A DNA stretch of 64,000 bases from Limnohabitans sp. (lineage in GTDB: Bacteria; Pseudomonadota; Gammaproteobacteria; Burkholderiales; Burkholderiaceae_C), in assembly GCA_018882835.1 (NCBI GenBank), contig VERE01000010.1, positions 1 to 64,000 of the forward strand, written 5' to 3'. This document shows, piece after piece, positions 1-8,223 of this stretch; position 1 is the stretch's first letter, and the number at the start of each line of letters is the position of its first letter. Made by a program: the position numbers and the translations under genes. The notes beneath the pieces are model-generated. The model saw only the letters and a program-made list of their open reading frames with translations, was not told the origin of the DNA and searched no databases.

Positions 1-284
1 GCTTCATTGACGCCATGATCGCCATCCGCGAAGAAATTCGCCAGGTGGAGCAAGGCACCTGGCCGCAAGACAACAACCCCTTGAAACACGCGCCGCACAC
101 GGCGTCTTGCGTGGTGGGCGATGCCTGGGAGCGGCCCTACAGCCGCGAAGTGGCGGCCTTTCCGCTGCCCACGCTCAAGCGCCAAAAATACTGGCCGAGC
201 ATTGGCCGGGTGGACAACGTCTACGGCGACCGCAACCTGTTTTGCAGTTGCGTGCCGATGTCGGCCTGGGAAACGCCTGCCTGA
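1..284 (+). CDS. gcvP: Glycine dehydrogenase (decarboxylating), P-protein, C-terminal fragment
   Basis: This is the last 93 codons of a gene that begins outside the window; the reading frame starts at base 3. The P-protein is the PLP-dependent decarboxylase of the glycine cleavage system and passes the aminomethyl group of glycine to the lipoyl H-protein. The visible tail carries the family-typical C-terminus, with [20 protein letters not shown] followed by SCVP near the end. The family is about 950 residues long, so roughly the final tenth is present, and the catalytic lysine lies upstream outside the window. The stop codon directly abuts the stop of the convergent aminotransferase gene. The assignment rests on this conserved tail. 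Confidence 0.95.
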   Translation, partial: FIDAMIAIREEIRQVEQGTWPQDNNPLKHAPHTASCVVGDAWERPYSREVAAFPLPTLKRQKYWPSIGRVDNVYGDRNLFCSCVPMSAWETPA

Positions 285-1484
285 TCAGTCGCCGCGAAAA
301 GCGCGGCCCAGGCGTTGCAAGCCCTCTTCGATTTTCGCCACGTCGGCCGTGGCGAAACTCAAGCGCAAGGTGGTGGCATCTGGGTGGTCTGAAAAGAACG
401 GTGCGCCCGGCACGAAGGCCACGCCCTGGTCAATCGCCTTCTTGGCCAGGGTCGCCCCATCGTTCAATTGACCGCGTGCGCCGGTCAAACGCGCCCAGAA
501 GAACAAGCCGCCTTTGGGTTGGCTGAACGCCAGGCCATCGCCAAACTCGCGCTGCAATGCCGCGCCCATGGTGGCCGCACGTTGGGCATACACGCTGCGC
601 ACATGGTCCAGGGTGGCGGGCATGCGGCCGCTGCGCAAATACTCGGCCGCCGTGGCTTGCGCAAAGGTGGAAGTGTGCGCATCGCTGAACTGCTTGCACA
701 TGGTGGCGCGCTGTAACAGCGCCGCAGGTGCAATCAACCAGCCCACGCGCAGGCCAGGGCTCAGCACCTTGCTGAGGCTGCCGCAATGCACCAGCCAGTC
801 ACGGCTGCCCGGCACGCGATCGCTCAAGGCCAGCAGCGAAGGCGGCGGCGCCTCGCCAAAATAAAGGTCGCCATAGGGGTCGTCTTCGACCACCACGGTC
901 TGGTATTTCACTGCAAGCTCGAGCACCCGCAGGCGGCGCTCCAGGCTCAGCATGGCGCCGCTGGGGTTGCCAAAGGTGGGGATCAGGTACACCAGCTTGG
1001 GCTTGTGCTGGACCATCATCTCTTCCAGCAAATCGACCCGAACGCCGTCGGCATCGATGGGCACGCCCAGCACTTGCGGGCCATACAAACGGAAGCATTG
1101 AATGGTGGCCAAAAAGGTCGGCGCCTCGACCAAGGCCACATCGCCCTCGTCCAGCAAGGTCTTGGCAATCAGGTCCAGGGCTTGCTGGCTGCCGGTGGTG
1201 ACAATCAGGCTCTCGGGCGTCATGCCGCTCACGCCCTTGGAAGTCATGAAGTGGGCCAGTTGCTCGCGCAAAGGGTTGTAGCCCTCGGTCGCGCCATACT
1301 GCAAGGCCGGTCCCGACTCGTTGGCCAGCACACGCGCACTGGCCTCTCGGATACCATCCACATCAAACATGGCGCCATCGGGAAACCCGCCCGCAAAGCT
1401 GATGATGCCGGGCTTGCCCAGCAACTTGAAGAGTTCTCGAATCGCCGAAGTTTCGACGTTGTTCAGACGTTGGGCAAATCGCAT
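285..1484 (-). CDS. PLP-dependent aminotransferase, class I/II (2-aminoadipate/aromatic type)
   Basis: A 399-residue fold-type I aminotransferase. It transfers amino groups between an amino acid and a 2-oxo acid in the cytoplasm using PLP. Visible features are the PTFGNPSG segment (about 169-176), the VVEDDPYGDLY segment with the PLP-ring aspartate (about 199-208), and the Schiff-base lysine K239 in GSLSKVLSPG. The sequence resembles the LysN/2-aminoadipate or valine-pyruvate group, but the substrate cannot be decided. No winged-helix N-terminus is present, so it is not a MocR regulator. It converges with gcvP, their stop codons being adjacent, and is divergent from nth. No strong ribosome binding site is seen before the ATG. 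Confidence 0.85.
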   Translation of the reverse strand: MRFAQRLNNVETSAIRELFKLLGKPGIISFAGGFPDGAMFDVDGIREASARVLANESGPALQYGATEGYNPLREQLAHFMTSKGVSGMTPESLIVTTGSQQALDLIAKTLLDEGDVALVEAPTFLATIQCFRLYGPQVLGVPIDADGVRVDLLEEMMVQHKPKLVYLIPTFGNPSGAMLSLERRLRVLELAVKYQTVVVEDDPYGDLYFGEAPPPSLLALSDRVPGSRDWLVHCGSLSKVLSPGLRVGWLIAPAALLQRATMCKQFSDAHTSTFAQATAAEYLRSGRMPATLDHVRSVYAQRAATMGAALQREFGDGLAFSQPKGGLFFWARLTGARGQLNDGATLAKKAIDQGVAFVPGAPFFSDHPDATTLRLSFATADVAKIEEGLQRLGRAFRGD

Positions 1485-1528
1485 GGTTAATTGGGGTCAG
1501 ATACGAATTATTTTTGAAAGATGAAGGC

Positions 1529-2167
1529 ATGAAGGCACAACACATCGAAGCGTTTTTCGCCACCTTGAAGGCGGCCAACCCGCAGCCCAACACCGAGTTG
1601 GAGTATACGAGCGTGTTCGAGTTGTTGACAGCGGTCCTGCTCTCCGCCCAGGCGACCGACGTGGGGGTGAACAAGGCCACGCGCCGGCTGTTCCCCGTGG
1701 CCAACACGCCGCAAAAGATCCTGGACTTGGGCTTGCCCACCTTGGAAAGTTACATCAAGACCATTGGCCTGTACCGCAGCAAGGCGCGCCATTTGATGGC
1801 GACCTGTGAGATCTTGGTCAGGCAACACCAAGGCGAAGTGCCCGCAACGCGTGAGGCGCTCGAGGCCTTGCCCGGCGTGGGCCGAAAAACAGCGAATGTG
1901 GTGCTGAACGTGGCCTTCGGCGAGCCGACGATGGCAGTGGACACCCATATTTTTCGCGTGGGCAACCGCACCGGCCTGGCGCCGGGCAAGACGCCCTACG
2001 ACGTCGAAATGAAACTGCTCAAGCGCATCCCCGACCCCTACAAGGTGGACGCGCACCATTGGCTGATTTTGCTGGGTCGCTATGTTTGCGTGGCCCGCAA
2101 ACCCCAGTGCTGGCACTGCGCCGTGGCGGCGCAGTGTGGCTTCAAGCCGAAAACGCCTCAGCCCTGA
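1529..2167 (+). CDS. nth: Endonuclease III (DNA glycosylase/AP lyase)
   Basis: A 212-residue base-excision-repair enzyme that removes oxidised pyrimidines and cleaves the abasic site. The helix-hairpin-helix LPGVGRKTANVV carries the Schiff-base lysine K120, and the catalytic aspartate is D138 in AVDTHIF, the same numbering as the E. coli protein. The C-terminal 4Fe-4S loop has C187, C194, C197 and C203 in C-x6-C-x2-C-x5-C spacing. I chose the ATG at 1529 because MKAQHIEAFF then lines up with the E. coli N-terminus; a TTG five codons upstream is the alternative. The last 10 bases overlap the end of the convergent DUF2783 gene. Confidence 0.95.
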   Translation: MKAQHIEAFFATLKAANPQPNTELEYTSVFELLTAVLLSAQATDVGVNKATRRLFPVANTPQKILDLGLPTLESYIKTIGLYRSKARHLMATCEILVRQHQGEVPATREALEALPGVGRKTANVVLNVAFGEPTMAVDTHIFRVGNRTGLAPGKTPYDVEMKLLKRIPDPYKVDAHHWLILLGRYVCVARKPQCWHCAVAAQCGFKPKTPQP

Positions 2168-2379
2168 CGCGCCGCCTCAAGGGCTTCCAGCAGTACAGAA
2201 ACATCGCCAATGTGGTTGGCCAAGAGCAAAATCAGGCGCGCGTTCAAGGCCGCGCTGTCTGCGTCTGACAACCCCTGGTGGGCGTCCAGCAAGGCTTCGT
2301 AAAAATCGTCACTGGACGCCAGGTCCACCCCAGGCACTTGCCCGGGGTGATGCAGATGGGGGTCAAGTTTCAGTGACAT
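2158..2379 (-). CDS. Small DUF2783-like protein
   Basis: A 73-residue, mostly helical cytoplasmic protein with no signal peptide or membrane segment. The stretch DDFYEALLDAHQGLSDADSA followed by LNARLILLLANHIGD matches my memory of the DUF2783 family, whose function is unknown. It is the last gene of the minus-strand run that begins at 8120: it starts 12 bases after the Bug receptor gene, so it is probably cotranscribed with the dicarboxylate-type catabolic genes. Its 3' end overlaps nth by 10 bases. The gene is real by conservation pattern and spacing; the role is open. Confidence 0.75.
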   Translation of the reverse strand: MSLKLDPHLHHPGQVPGVDLASSDDFYEALLDAHQGLSDADSAALNARLILLLANHIGDVSVLLEALEAARQG

Positions 2380-2391
2380 GGCGCAGCCACA

Positions 2392-3381
2392 TCAGTCGGC
2401 ATAGATGCCCGCTTTGCGAATCACCGGTCCCCATTTCTTGATCTCGGCTTCCAGGTGGGTGCGCAAGCCCTCGGGTGTGATTTTGTCCAGGGGCGGCACA
2501 TCGGAGCTGAGTTCGGCCAAGCGTTGCTTCACCTGCGGGTCCTGCATGGCGGCACGCAGGGCACCGTTGATCTTTTCAATGACAGGTTGCGGTGTGCCCT
2601 TGGGGGCATACATGCCGTGCCACACCTTGACCTCGAAGCCTTTGAGGCCTTGCTCATCCAGCGTGGGCACGTTCGGCAAGGCCGCGAGGCGCTTCAACGA
2701 GGTAACACCATAGACCTTGACGCGGCCTTCCTTGATCATCGGCACGGTCTGGGTGGTTTGGTCGCACAGCAAGTCCACTTGCCCACCCAGCAGGTCGTTC
2801 ATGGCAGGGCCTGTTCCCTTGTAGGGAATGGTGTTCAGATCGACTTCGATCTGGGTTTGGAACAGCAAGCCACACAAGTGCGACACGGCGCCCAAACCAG
2901 CATTGGCCAGAGTGACCTTGTCTTTGTTGGCCTTGATGTAGGCCAGCAACTCCTGCAGGTTGTTGGCCGGAAAATCCTTGCGCGCCAACATGGTCATGGG
3001 CACATCCACCACTTGCCCGATGTACTCGAAATCCTTCAAAGGGTCGAAGCTCAGTTTTTTGTACAGCGCCGGCGCGGTGGCCATGCCCATGTGATGAATG
3101 TAGATGGTGTGGCCGTTCGGGGCAGCCCTTGCCACCCTCTGGGATGCAATGGTGCCACCCGCACCCACCGTGTTCTCCACCAATACGCTTTGCCCCAAGG
3201 CACGCCCCATGGGGATGGCGATCATGCGCGCAACCACATCGGTCGGCCCACCAGCGGCAAATGGAACCACCAAGACGATGGGCTTGTCGGGGAAAGCGCC
3301 TTGGGCTGAAGCAGACCCCACAGCGGCCAAAGCCAAACCAGCCAGTCCAGAGGCTAACCAACGTTTCAGTGTCACGCGCAT
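2392..3381 (-). CDS. Bug-family tripartite tricarboxylate transporter substrate-binding protein
   Basis: A 329-residue periplasmic binding protein of the TctC/Bug family, which captures small carboxylates and related organic acids. A Sec signal peptide is visible (MRVTLKRW, a hydrophobic stretch, and likely cleavage after SASA near residue 26). The family fingerprint VPFAAGGPTDVVARM follows, and IPYKGTGPAMNDLLGGQVD lies mid-protein. I chose the ATG at 3381 because a GGAGAC ribosome binding site precedes it and the signal peptide begins there; the upstream extension to 3516 would run into the MmgE/PrpD gene. It lies in an operon with CoA-dependent catabolic genes. No tctA/tctB membrane genes are in the window. 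The ligand is unknown. Confidence 0.92.
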   Translation of the reverse strand: MRVTLKRWLASGLAGLALAAVGSASAQGAFPDKPIVLVVPFAAGGPTDVVARMIAIPMGRALGQSVLVENTVGAGGTIASQRVARAAPNGHTIYIHHMGMATAPALYKKLSFDPLKDFEYIGQVVDVPMTMLARKDFPANNLQELLAYIKANKDKVTLANAGLGAVSHLCGLLFQTQIEVDLNTIPYKGTGPAMNDLLGGQVDLLCDQTTQTVPMIKEGRVKVYGVTSLKRLAALPNVPTLDEQGLKGFEVKVWHGMYAPKGTPQPVIEKINGALRAAMQDPQVKQRLAELSSDVPPLDKITPEGLRTHLEAEIKKWGPVIRKAGIYAD

Positions 3382-3461
3382 GAAAATGTCTCCAATCGAT
3401 TCAAAGATGACTATCTTGTCACAGTCTGCGACAAATTCAAACCCGATAAGCCTAAAAATAA

Positions 3462-4823
3462 TCAGGCTTTGCGCGGTATCAAAGTGGGCACCACGGTCAC
3501 CTGGGCCATGCCCCAAAGGACCTTGAGCGCAGTCTGCATTTCCGCCTCCGTGGCCCCTTGGCTGTACAAAGCCAGGCGGATGGCCTTGGCGGAAATTTCA
3601 TCCCGGCTCAATGTGTTGCCCGGATCGCCCTTGGGCTCATCCACACGCCCCTTGAGCACACGGCCATCTCGGGTATGCACGGTGACCTTGCCAATCCAGC
3701 GCTGGGGGTAAGCGCCATCGACTTCGGCGTCCAGCGCCATCTCCACGCGATCGCAAAACGCTCGGGTGTCAGCTTCGCTGAAATGGCCATCAAACTCTGT
3801 CAAACCCGCATAGCCGAAGCGTGCGGCCAGAGCCAGGACGGTGCCCATGGAAAACTTGCTTTGGTGTACCGTGACAGGATTGACCACAGGGCCCAACACA
3901 TCGATGGCCCCTTGGTGAACATGGGTCACCACACGGACAATGTCGTTGGGATACAGGGCATTTTGTTGAATGACCTGCAACAGCGCGTCGGCCGCCGGGT
4001 GGGTGTGGCGACAGGATGCGTGGTACTTGAAGGAGGTTTCGGCGGTGGCCCAGCGCGTGCCCAGCCCGTCGGTCAACTTGCGCTCATCCGCGTCACTGGA
4101 CATGCCCGCTGCCATGCCTTGCGCACCCTCCAGAATTTGGGCCGCACCGGTAAATCCCTCTTGGGCCAGCAAGGCCGACATCAATCCGGCGCCCGCCGCA
4201 TGGGCTGTGTGAAGTTGTTTGCTGTCGGCGCCTGTGCGCAAAAATTCCCACAAGCCTGCTGACTGCGTTCCTGCAGAACCCAATGCGTGCTGCATTTGCT
4301 GCGCATTCAAGCCCAACAAATTACCTACCGCGGCGGCGGCGGCCAGGGTGCCAGCGGTACCCGTGGTGTGAAAAACTTTGTAATGAGAGCGCCCCAAAAA
4401 CTCGCCGACGCGAATACCCACCTCATAGCCAGCGACGGCTGCCGTCAGCAACTGGCGACCGCTGGCACCCAAGGCTTGCGCCATGGCCAGTGCCGGAGAA
4501 AACACCACGGTGGCCGGGTGAAACACGGAGCCGTTGTGCACGTCGTCCTGCTCGGCGACATGGGAGGCAGCTGCGTTGGACATCGCTGCGATGTAGGGCG
4601 AAGTCAGGGCGCGGTTCACCATCACCTCGCTGGGGCCCGAGCTGGGCCCCATCTTCATGACCACGCGCGTCAGGGCTTCCACAGGGCGGGAGCCATGCCC
4701 GGCCACCGCCGAGCCAAACCAATCGACCAGCAGGTCTTCCGTTCGGCGCACAACGTGTGCGGGGATGTCCTCAAATCGAAGCTGTGCGGCAAAGGTGGCC
4801 AGCTGTGCAGATGGTGTGGTCAT
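3462..4823 (-). CDS. MmgE/PrpD family protein
   Basis: A 453-residue protein of the MmgE/PrpD superfamily, which includes 2-methylcitrate dehydratase, cis-aconitate decarboxylase and iminodisuccinate epimerase. Visible family stretches are LLVDWFGSAVAGHGSRPVEA near residues 28-47, HVAEQDDVHNGSVFHPATVV near 87-106, and KYHASCRHTHPAADALLQV around 265. The reaction here probably acts on a small di- or tricarboxylate, but members with different chemistry look alike at this level. It lies between a CoA-transferase gene and a Bug receptor gene, which suggests isomerisation, hydration or decarboxylation of the imported acid or its intermediate. Confidence 0.88.
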   Translation of the reverse strand: MTTPSAQLATFAAQLRFEDIPAHVVRRTEDLLVDWFGSAVAGHGSRPVEALTRVVMKMGPSSGPSEVMVNRALTSPYIAAMSNAAASHVAEQDDVHNGSVFHPATVVFSPALAMAQALGASGRQLLTAAVAGYEVGIRVGEFLGRSHYKVFHTTGTAGTLAAAAAVGNLLGLNAQQMQHALGSAGTQSAGLWEFLRTGADSKQLHTAHAAGAGLMSALLAQEGFTGAAQILEGAQGMAAGMSSDADERKLTDGLGTRWATAETSFKYHASCRHTHPAADALLQVIQQNALYPNDIVRVVTHVHQGAIDVLGPVVNPVTVHQSKFSMGTVLALAARFGYAGLTEFDGHFSEADTRAFCDRVEMALDAEVDGAYPQRWIGKVTVHTRDGRVLKGRVDEPKGDPGNTLSRDEISAKAIRLALYSQGATEAEMQTALKVLWGMAQVTVVPTLIPRKA

Positions 4824-4858
4824 GGGTGATCATTCCGTGGAAAAAAATTCATTCAACA

Positions 4859-6040
4859 TCAAATAGCCTGCGCTGCGCGCAGCGCTTGCACGGCCTCGCT
4901 GGACAAGCCCAGCTCTTGCAAAATGGCGTCAGTGTGCTCACCCACCTTGGGAATGGGATCCATGCGGTAGTCAAAGGCACTGTTGCGCCCGGGCGGCAAA
5001 AGGGCCGGCAGCATGCCCACAGGCGAGCCCACGTCACGCCACCGGTCGCGAGATTTCAATTGGGGATGGGCCCACAGGCCGGCCATGTCGTTCATGCGTG
5101 CATTGGCAATTTGCGCTTCTTCCAGCCGCTGTTCGACCTGATCGGTGCTCAGCGCTGAAAAAGCACTGACGATCAAGCCACGCAAGGCTTCACGGTTCTG
5201 ATTGCGCAAGGCATTGCTGGCAAAGCGCGCGTCGGTCGCCAGGTCGGATTGCAGCAGCACTTTGTCGCAAAACACTTTCCACTCGCGCTCGTTTTGCAAA
5301 CCCAGCATGATGATGCCGCCGTCACCCGCCGGAAAGGGGCCGTAGGGGTAGATGCTGGCATGCGACGCCCCGGATCGGGTAGGTGGCGTGGCTCCCTCGT
5401 AGGCGTAGTACATGGGGTAACCCATCCACTCGCCCAAGGCCTCGAGCATCGAGACATCGATGTGGCTGCCCTGCCCGGTTTTGCCGCGCAAGAGCAAGGC
5501 CGAAAGGATGTTGGTGTAGGCATACATGCCGGCTGCAATGTCGGCCACCGAATTGCCGGCTTTGCTGGGCGTTTCTGGCGTGCCGGTGATGGACAAGAAA
5601 CCCGCCTCGCTCTGGATCAGCAAGTCGTAGGCTTTTTTGTCGCGGTAGGGCCCATCCTCGCCATAGCCTGAAATGTCACAAACGATCAAGCCTGGGTGGT
5701 CTGACTTCAAGTCCTCGTAGGCCAGGCCCATGCGCGCGGTGGCACCGGGCGCCAGGTTTTGCACCAGCACATCGGCCTTGGCAATGAGCTGCCTCAACGC
5801 GGCCATGGCATCGGCATTTTTCAGGTCCAGCGTCAAGCTTTCCTTGGAGCGGTTGGTCCAGACGAAATGAGAGGCCTGCCCCTTGACACGGGCATCGTAG
5901 GCGCGGGCAAAGTCCCCCACCCCGGGGCGCTCGATTTTGATGACGCGCGCGCCCAGGTCGGCCAATTGGCGGGTGCAAAAAGGCGCCGCAATCGCATGCT
6001 CCAGCGATACGACCGTGATGCCCTCCAAAGGACGTGTCAT
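4859..6040 (-). CDS. CaiB/BaiF (class III) CoA-transferase
   Basis: A 393-residue cytoplasmic CoA-transferase that activates a carboxylic acid by moving CoA from a donor thioester. The N-terminus (MTRPLEGITVVSLEHAIAAP), the TLDLKNADAMAALRQLI segment and LIVCDISGYGEDGPYRDKKA are family hallmarks. D167 in NSVADIAAG occupies the position of the aspartate that forms the acyl anhydride in formyl-CoA transferase. The length is typical. It sits 9 bases after the acyl-CoA dehydrogenase gene and 35 bases before the MmgE/PrpD gene. Within this operon the likely role is CoA activation of the acid supplied by the Bug receptor. The donor and acceptor are not known. Confidence 0.92.
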   Translation of the reverse strand: MTRPLEGITVVSLEHAIAAPFCTRQLADLGARVIKIERPGVGDFARAYDARVKGQASHFVWTNRSKESLTLDLKNADAMAALRQLIAKADVLVQNLAPGATARMGLAYEDLKSDHPGLIVCDISGYGEDGPYRDKKAYDLLIQSEAGFLSITGTPETPSKAGNSVADIAAGMYAYTNILSALLLRGKTGQGSHIDVSMLEALGEWMGYPMYYAYEGATPPTRSGASHASIYPYGPFPAGDGGIIMLGLQNEREWKVFCDKVLLQSDLATDARFASNALRNQNREALRGLIVSAFSALSTDQVEQRLEEAQIANARMNDMAGLWAHPQLKSRDRWRDVGSPVGMLPALLPPGRNSAFDYRMDPIPKVGEHTDAILQELGLSSEAVQALRAAQAI

Positions 6041-6049
6041 GACAGCTCC

Positions 6050-7210
6050 TTAGAAAGAACGTGGCAAGCCCAGCACGTGCTCGGCGATGTAGGAGTAGAT
6101 CAGGTTGGTCGAAATCGGTGCCACCTGGTACAAGCGCGTTTCGCGGAATTTGCGCTCCACGTCGTATTCGCAGGCAAAGCCGAAGCCACCGTGGTACTGG
6201 ATGCACACATTGGCCGCTTCCCAGCTGGCCTTGGCTGCCAGGTACTTGGCCATGTTGGCTTCAGCGCCGCAAGGCTGGTGGGCATCAAAGAGTTCACACG
6301 CTTTGAAACGCATCAGGTTGGCGGCCTCCACTTCGATGTAAGCCTCGGCAATCGGGAACTGCACGCCCTGGTTTTGGCCAATGGGCCGGCCAAAGACCAC
6401 ACGGTCTTTCGCGTACTGGGTGACGCGGTCGATGAACCAGTAACCGTCGCCAATGCATTCTGCGGCAATCAAGGTGCGCTCAGCATTCAGGCCATCGAGA
6501 ATGTATTTGAAGCCCTTGCCTTCTTCGCCAATCAGGTTCTCCTGGGGAATTTCCAGGTTCTCGAAAAACAGCTCATTGGTTTCGTGGTTCACCATGTTGG
6601 GGATGGGGCGCACGGTCAACCCTTTGCCGACGGACTCTCTCAGGTCCACCATGAAAATCGACATCCCGTCGGACTTGCGGGTCACCTCGGCCAAAGGCGT
6701 GGTGCGGGCCAGCAAAATCATCCAGTCCGAGTGCTGCACGCGCGAGATCCACACCTTCTGACCATTCACCACATACCGATCGCCCTTTTTGACAGCGGTG
6801 GTCTTGATCTTGGTGGTGTCGGTGCCGGTGGTGGGCTCGGTCACGCCCATGGATTGCAAGCGCCATTCGCCGGAGGCGATTTTGGGCAGGTAAAACTCTT
6901 TCTGCGCGGTTGAGCCATGGCGCAACAAGGTACCCATGTTGTACATCTGACCATGGCAGGCGCCCGAGTTGCCACCACAGCGGTTGATCTCTTCCATGAT
7001 CACCGATGCCTCGGCCAGGCCCAAGCCGGAGCCGCCGTATTCCTGAGGGATCAAGGCGGCCATCCAACCCGCCTGGGTCAACGCATCCACAAAGGCTTCG
7101 GGGTAGCCACGCTGCTCATCAATTTTGCGATGGTATTCGTCCGGGAATTGGGCGCACAGGCCGCGCACCGCTTCGCGAATGTCTTGGAATTTGTCTTCTT
7201 GGTGTTTCAT
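6050..7210 (-). CDS. Acyl-CoA dehydrogenase, isovaleryl-type catalytic position
   Basis: A 386-residue FAD-dependent dehydrogenase that introduces a 2,3 double bond into an acyl-CoA. The FAD/substrate stretch MGVTEPTTGTDTT (about 121-133) and the C-terminal QYHGGFGFACEYDVERKFRE are clear. The usual catalytic glutamate of the YEGT loop is replaced (LYQVAPIS, Q362), while a glutamate is present on helix G (E244 in LNAERTLIA). The isovaleryl- and long-chain enzymes have that second arrangement, so the enzyme is probably active and may prefer a branched or otherwise unusual acyl group. It lies between the MaoC-type hydratase and CoA-transferase genes in one operon. Confidence 0.93.
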   Translation of the reverse strand: MKHQEDKFQDIREAVRGLCAQFPDEYHRKIDEQRGYPEAFVDALTQAGWMAALIPQEYGGSGLGLAEASVIMEEINRCGGNSGACHGQMYNMGTLLRHGSTAQKEFYLPKIASGEWRLQSMGVTEPTTGTDTTKIKTTAVKKGDRYVVNGQKVWISRVQHSDWMILLARTTPLAEVTRKSDGMSIFMVDLRESVGKGLTVRPIPNMVNHETNELFFENLEIPQENLIGEEGKGFKYILDGLNAERTLIAAECIGDGYWFIDRVTQYAKDRVVFGRPIGQNQGVQFPIAEAYIEVEAANLMRFKACELFDAHQPCGAEANMAKYLAAKASWEAANVCIQYHGGFGFACEYDVERKFRETRLYQVAPISTNLIYSYIAEHVLGLPRSF

Positions 7211-7235
7211 GGTGTGTTGTCAATGTGTATCAAAT

Positions 7236-8120
7236 TCAGGCCAGGGTGGCCGTGGCCTGCATGGTGAGCCAGCCTTCATGGTCTTGCGCCCACAAGCGAA
7301 TCGATTTGCCGTCGGCGCTGGGTTGCCCATTGACGCGGAACGGGTTCAGGTCGAATGTGGGGCGCACGGCCTTGAACTCAAAATGCTGCACAAAGGCATC
7401 GGGCGCGTGGCGACGCAGCAAGTCCAGCAGCAGCATGGCAATCATGGGGCCGTGAACAATCAGGCCGGGATAGCCTTCTACCTCGGTCACATAGCGACGG
7501 TCATAATGGATGCGATGACCGTTGAAGGTCAGCGCCGAGTAGCGAAACAGCAGCACATCATCGGGCACGATCTCGCGTTGCCAGGCAGCCCCTTGCTCTG
7601 CGGCCACAGGTTGTGGCGCGGGGTCATCGGGCTGGGCCGCGGCGCGGTAAACAATGTCATGCTCCTCGGTCAAAGACAAGCCCCGGGCATTGCCGATTTC
7701 ATGCATCACCTGCACAAACAGCAGATCACCTGTGCGCCCGGTCTTGTGTTTGACCGACTGGATGCGAGACACGCGTTGCGCACTGTCGCCCACCACCAAG
7801 GGATTGTCCGCACGCCATTGCAAGCGCCCGCCGGCCCACATGCGGCGCGGCAAAGGAACAGGTGGCAAAAACCCGCCGCGCCTGGCATGGCCGTCGGGCC
7901 CAATTTCGCTTTGCCGATGGTGCGGCAAAAAATACAGCCAATGCCACAAGGGTGGCAAGGGCGTGCCAGACTGTGGGCTGGGGTCTTCGCGGTCGAAAGT
8001 GGCCGACAGCGCACGCACGGGCGCGGGCGTGACCCAGTCGGCGAGGGTTTCCGTGCGTCCCACCCAGGCTTGCAACTGGGGCAACAAGGTGGGGTCAAGG
8101 TGTCTTGTAGGCGTTTCCAT
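7236..8120 (-). CDS. MaoC-like double hotdog hydratase (mesaconyl-C4-CoA/3-methylfumaryl-CoA hydratase type)
   Basis: A 294-residue protein with an N-terminal FAS1-like dehydratase domain (about 10-135, including PLPPLWHWLYFLPHH and GGFLPPVPLPRRMWAGGRL) and a C-terminal hotdog domain. The C-terminal half holds ALTFNGHRIHYDRRY (N200, H202, H205), the position of the hydratase-2 catalytic motif. Relatives hydrate unsaturated dicarboxylyl-CoA esters such as mesaconyl-C4-CoA. As first gene of the operon, followed by acyl-CoA dehydrogenase and CoA-transferase genes, it would hydrate the enoyl-CoA made by its neighbour. The specific substrate is inferred, not shown. The divergent LysR gene starts 103 bases upstream. 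Confidence 0.85.
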   Translation of the reverse strand: METPTRHLDPTLLPQLQAWVGRTETLADWVTPAPVRALSATFDREDPSPQSGTPLPPLWHWLYFLPHHRQSEIGPDGHARRGGFLPPVPLPRRMWAGGRLQWRADNPLVVGDSAQRVSRIQSVKHKTGRTGDLLFVQVMHEIGNARGLSLTEEHDIVYRAAAQPDDPAPQPVAAEQGAAWQREIVPDDVLLFRYSALTFNGHRIHYDRRYVTEVEGYPGLIVHGPMIAMLLLDLLRRHAPDAFVQHFEFKAVRPTFDLNPFRVNGQPSADGKSIRLWAQDHEGWLTMQATATLA

Positions 8121-8223
8121 GGAGGCAGATCGTGCGCTTTTCAGGCGCAGGATGCAATCACTGAATTCAAGACCAAGGCTTTTGTTTTTTCGAAGGCTCG
8201 TTATTTCCAGTTACCATGCAACC
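8121..8223. promoter_or_regulatory. Divergent promoter region between MaoC-type operon and lysR gene
   Basis: A 103-base gap lies between two divergently oriented starts, the usual place for a LysR-type regulator to bind and control both itself and its neighbour. The segment is richer in T and A than the flanking genes on the side next to the lysR start (around 8175-8210). I cannot point to a convincing T-N11-A palindrome, so no operator is placed. Confidence 0.4.
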